Source of the DNA: Ichthyophonus hoferi
Lineage: Eukaryota; Opisthokonta; Ichthyosporea; Ichthyophonida; Ichthyophonidae
NCBI GenBank assembly: GCA_002751075.1
Contig: NAOQ01000112.1
Span: 77,089-113,127 of the forward strand
DNA length: 36,039 nt
Direction of reading: 5' to 3'
Shown here: positions 30,758-36,039 of the stretch, piece by piece
Layout: every line of letters starts with the position of its first letter
Position numbering within the stretch: position 1 is the first letter of the stretch
The notes under the pieces: model-generated
The model's input: only the letters and a program-made list of their open reading frames with translations
Databases searched by the model: none
What the model was told of the DNA's origin: nothing
Program-made: the position numbers and the translations under genes

Positions 30758-33700
30758 ATGAGTGCAAAAGGAAACCTTAGCACCCTGGTTGGTGCTTTGA
30801 GAGTTATTCTCTTAGGTACAGGACCCTCTGAACGTGTTCCCAGGGTCACGTGCCTGGCACGTCCTGAGATTAGCTGTAAAATATGTAAATCAGCCGTTAC
30901 CCCCCAGGGAAGGAAAAACCTTAGGCGGAATATTAGTGCATTAATACAGGTTAGTCTTTGTTTATGTATTTAAATTATGCAGTATATAATGTGATATAGA
31001 GTATTTACTGTGCCATGCAAGGTGTATAGTGCATGCAAAAGAGAAGGAAAGGAAGGAAAATAAAAAGAGCAATAGTTGTTAATTTTAAAGTCAGCAGCCT
31101 TTTTATTGGTATCTAGTTATTTATTACGACACCCAAGAATATAAAAATATATCTGAATGCACACAGATAACTATATTATTATACATTGGAAAACACGCAC
31201 AGTCACTCTGGAAAGGTACTTGAATTAGTACACATACATTTATACTAATACACATAAACAGGTCAATATGTACACAACACCACAATATATCTTGTTGTAT
31301 ATTCCTTTGCCTATGGGCCACATACCAAATAATAAGCTTGACTGACTAACAAGTACTTTCAATACACGATTAACTGTATCTATTCACTCTCCCTTCTCTG
31401 TCCTTGTCGCCTTCTACTATTTCTCCCTTTCCTAGTACAAACACATAGATGGGCGGACTAGAAATATCCTTCTAGACTGTGGCAAGAGTTTCTATAATAT
31501 GTCCGTGGAACTGTTTCCTAAAATTGGTGTGCAGTCCATCGATGGTCTCATTTTGACCCACAACCACCAGGATGCTGTTGGTGGATTGGATGATTTAAGG
31601 TGTGTGTGTATATATTGATTAGGACATACCATATTGATCCAATGGAATGGTTGGATTATAAATGAGTCATAGCAACATACATTTGATTTTTACCACCTCC
31701 AATCATAAGCTAAACCACAAGTATAATTTATAGATAGGCATATGGAATATAAAAAAGAAAGAAGCTATTTATAGTGACAATGGCTCGTATTTATTGGTCA
31801 AATAAACTGCTTCATTGTGTGTGTCCTCTTGGTATTGGTAGCTAAGTTATGTTAATATAGTGTGTAGTGTATGATACATGGCGATGTGATTTACAGTACT
31901 ATTGTTTCTTGTTTATATGAATTGGTGTGTATTAGTTAGGTGAGACCATTGCTGGTAAATAAATAAATAGTAGAGTATACATGAGCTATTATAGTGGTCT
32001 AATTTTGGCTTTTATTATATATGAAATAATAAAAAACGAGGAGCAGAGTATATATACGCCAATCTATTGTATACTACCTCTGCCTGTAACAAGAGGGTTA
32101 GATCTATAGATGGCCAATAATGTTCAGGGTAGTGGGTTAATCAGGGCCAGATCCAACTCCCTTGCTCGCTTATAAAGTGTCCTCTCTCTTCTTTTTGACT
32201 TACTATAACTATCTTTGTAGCGACCGTTGGCGTTTCCTATGCATAAATATACTTTTCTATCGTACTATGACATCTCCTTTTATACAGATAATGTCGAAGA
32301 AACCGGTCTAAGACAGTTACGGTCCTAATATAAAAACAGATTTATGCTATTAGTGTACTCACCTATCCAGCCCTCTTTTGTCTCTTGCATTCTCATTCAC
32401 TTATTTTCCTTTCTTAAATATCATTCGCATATGATTATGTTATATTTCTTATCATCCCCTACTCATTCCTATTTTTTCCTTTCATCTTCTCTATTTGTCT
32501 ATTACGTATGTTTTTTCTCTCTCCCATCTTATTGGCTTTGTTATTATACGATTTGCCTCATACATTCATTGTGCAGTAGGTAATACACTAATCAAATAAC
32601 ATAGTAGCACTCGTATTTGGTTGGCTAACTAAATGGTTACCTGCACTCTTTCTCACCCACTTATTCTTTTATAGGGAATGGACCCACCTCGCCCAGAGTA
32701 CATCAGGGCTGCCTGTGTACCTACGACAATGTGATTACGCATCCATCCAATCAATGATGCCCTGGCTGTGTGGTAAGCCATGCGGTAGCGGATTTGTTGC
32801 TAAGTTGAACTTTCAACCAATCGCTGATCGCCCTTTTGAGATTGATGGTATTCCCATTGTTCCATTAGAATGCTCCCATGGGGCAGACTGCACTGCTAAT
32901 GGCTATCTAATTGGCTCTCAATATGCTTTTATTACAGATGCTGATAAGGTGTCTGACGCTGTTGTAGACAAAATCAAGGTAAGAAAGAGTTAAGAAGAGG
33001 TGGACGGGGTAATGGGACTGTACGTGTATTCGTATTCTGGTACCTATAATAGCTATAGTATATAGTATTGGTGTACTAGTAAATGCAAAATAGTGTGGCG
33101 ATTTATCTAGTGTGTATGTACGCATTGCATTCAGGTGCCAAATCGGTAACCTGGTGCTACAATTTTATTGGTTGATGTAAACGCTCGTGCAATATTCTAT
33201 GATGTGATTATTAATCAATGATGAGGTCAATTTTGGACGTTATATTTATTATGTATGGGATAAGAAAGCAGGCTTGAACCAAATATATAATTGCTATCTC
33301 TACCTATGTGAGGGGCAGGTAGCTCAACAGTATCTAAGTTATGTTGGTCTATCGACTTTTTCTTCCTTCCTTTCTTTTACTCCCAATCACATGCAGCACT
33401 GTCATTACTTGATGTTAGACATGCTTTGGCCAGAACAATTCCCATTGGTCACTGAGTTCTACGACTATAGCCAATTGACTCGGCCCAGTCACGTAACGGC
33501 GACTCATGCACGTCCCAGGGGACATATGTCGCTGCCTCAGGTTTGCTCCTTTGTTGGTTTTATATTATTTTGTAGATCCCAGATATTGGGTAATTTTTTT
33601 GTATCTATAGATGACTAGCTTGGTGTAGGTAACATTCGTGGTTAATTGAGAGTGTTTTCTTTAACTGTTGGCTGCTGAGTTGCTTAAAAGATGATGGTGG

Positions 33701-34330
33701 CATGATGACCCTCGTCTTTATGCTTATTTTTGGGTTGAATCTTAACCACTCCGAATGGTGTGTGTATATCTGTGACTGTCAACATAAAACGAAAGCGTGT
33801 ATGGGCTATATATAAATGATAATGTGTAACTGGAGGGAGAGTACAGGTAAGAGATAGAAAGAAAGAGGGAGATTAAGGCGGATGGTGGCCTTATGTTATG
33901 AGATTTTCTTTTGAATGCCTTTTATACGGAAATATTTGCATACTAATTACAAGAACACTTAGATTAATTGCTCTATCCAGTATTAATCGCTGATTAATCC
34001 AAGCACCCTTTCCCCTATTCACAAATATCGAATTGTACGATTATTGCTCCCAGGGAAAAAATCTAGTGCTACAACGCAAAGGAAAAAGGTTTCAGTCCCG
34101 CCTCTGGCATAAGAGATTGTCTATAAAATGGAGTGCTTACACGTTAGTTCCCACAGAGTCTACAGGTGGCCCAACGGATAAAGGCAGCCCACACCATTCT
34201 TATCGGGGCCAATCATCGGTGTGATTATGGGACAATATCTCGAGCACTGGCTGATTATTCACGGGGAAATGGACTCCTAGTTGAAATGGGATATGATGGT
34301 ATGGAACTCCCACCAATCAGTATAAATTAA
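30758..34330 (+). CDS. Metallo-beta-lactamase-fold hydrolase (PhnP-like, eukaryotic branch)
   Basis: Metal-dependent hydrolase of the branch containing bacterial PhnP and plant proteins such as Arabidopsis At3g13800 (recalled, not searched). Exons: 30758-30949, 31436-31599, 32675-32978, 33397-33540 and 34166-34330. They total 969 nt for 322 residues, with agreeing phases. Motifs in order: ILLGTGPSERVPRVTCL (about 17-33) with a CxxC pair in SCKICKSA; ILLDCGKSF; THNHQDAVGGLDDLR (about 102-116); LECSHGAD (about 186); FITDADK (about 207); ILIGANHRCDYG (about 280-291); and MGYDGMELP near the end. The metal-binding His and Asp residues are present, but the usual second His of HxHxDH is Ala; plant relatives as I remember them also have HxHxDA. 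The substrate is unknown; a phosphodiester is likely from the family. The fold is complete. Confidence 0.88.
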
Positions 34331-34589
34331 GAGCATAATTTTGTGTCCTGAGCTGTGTATATTAATCAAATATTCTAGTAATATACAGGTATTGGATTGT
34401 AAACATAACGTGTAGCGCAAATATTTCTTGCAGGTCAATACAGAACGCTTTAGTAGCTTGAATTTCATTTTGAATTTCTACCAGAGATTATTTCATCATT
34501 ATATGAGTTTTCCTTTTTCCTCCTAATCATTTCCCCCGGCCCTAGTGGGCTAAACAACCTAGCATGGGTTAGGAAAGTAAAAATGTGTA

Positions 34590-34595
34590 AATAAA
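34590..34595 (+). terminator. Candidate poly(A) signal AATAAA for the MBL gene
   Basis: AATAAA lies 260 nt after the stop codon in the correct orientation. AATAAA is common by chance in DNA this AT-rich, so the assignment is tentative. Confidence 0.3.
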
Positions 34596-35074
34596 GAATA
34601 TGCTGCTATCCCCAATAGTCATGCAAATCTATATATGAATATATGTGCTTATTATTTTTCAATCTATCAGCTGATTTCCATGGGGAAATATAATAATAAT
34701 AGCAAAGGAGATCTAAGCTTAATAAACTAAAAAACAGATATATAAGTACACATACATCCTTTCTACCACTTTCATATTTTCCTCCATCTCCACCATCACT
34801 GCCTTTCCCACTAACATTTTTTAATATGCACCGTGATTCCGGTCTTAGGTTTTTGCTTCAATAACTTAGTGTAGTTCAAACAGATACATAGCATTTCAGG
34901 GATGCCTGTTGGTAGCACACGAGCGATTATAACAGTATGTATAGATGATATTATTATTGATCCAACTTTCAGGATATTAGATCGAAATTGTGGTATGGCA
35001 TATTTACTTAAAAAGGCAATGCGTCAAATATAGCTACATATGCAATATAGGCAAAGGAACTCTAATTATAATTA

Positions 35075-35275
35075 TTTATTTAATGCTGGATTCTGAAGCT
35101 TTTATATATATATATATATATATATATAATGTATTTAAAATGCGTAAAACGTTTGTCTGAGACAGATTGGGAACTGTTGATTCTGTAGGGAAACTGAATA
35201 AAGACGAGTTTTTATCCTAAAATTTCCAGCTTCCAATAGTTGGCTGCCACCCTGAACATGAACGAGATAATTATT
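35075..35275 (+). repeat. Dispersed repeat, copy 2
   Basis: Same orientation as the copy at 4205-4395. The (AT)n run sits where copy 1 has a short TATATA stretch, so the microsatellite has grown within this copy. Shared blocks run from AATGCTGG to CCACCCTGA. Confidence 0.75.
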
Positions 35276-36039
35276 ACACATGCTGAAATCGATACAATAA
35301 AGTGGAACTAGGTCTGCAAAATAACCATAAGATCATTGATAGTTAGGGCACTGAATGAAGTATTAAGTATTGTTCTGTGGACTATATAGAAGAAGCAATA
35401 TAATTAATGGCGCCCATTAAGTATTTGCAAATGGGTCTATTAAAGATTATGTGTATTATTATAACCAATTGTTATGTGCTCTAATATCATATATGTGAGT
35501 GATGTATTATATAAAATTTGAAATATTTCATTTAATTTTAAAATAGCTTACTTATTCTATATTATTTTGTAAGGCAATTGTCTATATCAGCCGTAGTAAA
35601 CTGTAAACATAAACGGGACACCACAATCACTGATAAAAATTGTTGAAATTAAAGGAATCTCTGGACTCTGATTACTAGTATTAAAATAATCTTTTATACT
35701 ATTATCTGAAATGTAGGTTTTTGTATTGGATTTCATATTTTTTAAAAAAAATCTTAATCTAAAAATCTTCTTGCTAGGCCTTCAGAAAAAGAGTTAATAC
35801 GATCTCTAGAAATTTTATTGGAAATATTTTTTTTTTCTTGCCTAATGCCCTCTTACTGAATATATGCTGAGTTCTGAGTACTGAATAAGTTTACATTTAC
35901 ACCTGCCTTATGTAAACTTGAAGAAAAATTGGTAACTATTTTTTTTAAAAAAAAATTTCAATGATTCTGGGTTTTTCGCATATGCTTAAAATCCCAACTG
36001 AAAAATCTCTCTTGTTTTAACAACAGCATTTCAAATGTT

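Larger units (their letters stand above)
34331..36039. other. Non-coding tail of the window
   Basis: AT-rich sequence after the MBL gene with an (AT)n run at about 35103-35129, the second dispersed repeat copy and long A/T homopolymers near 35740 and 35940. No gene was recognised on either strand. Confidence 0.5.

Noticed and set aside
1-36039. CRISPR arrays, bacterial operons, LINE or LTR coding regions.
   Set aside because: None was seen; the repeats present are microsatellites, minisatellites, one tandem duplication and one short dispersed repeat.

Overview
The window is AT-rich, intron-rich eukaryotic nuclear DNA. It carries six host protein genes whose exons can be assembled by splice signals, reading phase and family similarity, plus one decayed virus-like insertion. 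The gene set suggests a holozoan, either a unicellular relative of animals such as an ichthyosporean or a divergent invertebrate. The main pointers are a FEZ/UNC-76-like gene, spliceosomal introns including an apparent AT-AC intron, and generally animal-like proteins. The taxon is an inference.

Layout from left to right. (1) Positions 429-2105, minus: UTP23, an rRNA-processing PIN-domain protein whose C-terminal exons lie off the left edge. It contains an intron with AT-AC ends and a U12-type branch site. (2) Positions 2944-6072, plus: mitochondrial ribosomal protein L54 in five exons, divergent from UTP23 across an 838 bp spacer. (3) Positions 6073-8292: mostly non-coding, with hairpins and one weak orphan reading frame. 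(4) Positions 8293-10347, minus: a MaoC-type enoyl-CoA hydratase/dehydratase with an N-terminal membrane segment, in four exons. (5) Positions 10348-13847: an intergenic stretch with a fossil of a small DNA-virus-like element (SF3 helicase piece, possible capsid piece, flanking inverted repeats, a 25-N gap). (6) Positions 13848-24872, minus: a 1417-residue coiled-coil protein in 13 exons with a C-terminal CAP-Gly domain and a golgin-like basic N-terminus. (7) Positions 24873-27452: divergent intergenic region with tandem and degenerate TATA-rich repeats. (8) Positions 27453-29303, plus: FEZ/UNC-76-like protein, apparently one coding exon. (9) Positions 29304-30757: a two-copy tandem duplication of about 380 bp. 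(10) Positions 30758-34330, plus: a metallo-beta-lactamase-fold hydrolase in five exons. (11) Positions 34331-36039: non-coding, with a second copy of a dispersed repeat also present near 4.2-4.4 kb.

The genes do not form an operon or one pathway. Themes are ribosome production (UTP23 in the nucleolus, mL54 in mitochondria), lipid metabolism (MaoC) and microtubule-linked transport (CAP-Gly coiled coil and FEZ, which share a divergent spacer). For all five complete genes the summed exon lengths are a multiple of three and the phases agree at each junction. That is the main support for the models, since no transcript data were available.

The most unusual signals are the AT-AC intron in UTP23, the virus-like fossil inside inverted repeats, the CAP-Gly/golgin-like architecture, complementary repeats flanking an in-frame exon of that gene, and a strong excess of the heptamer CCAATCA on both strands in exons and non-coding DNA alike.
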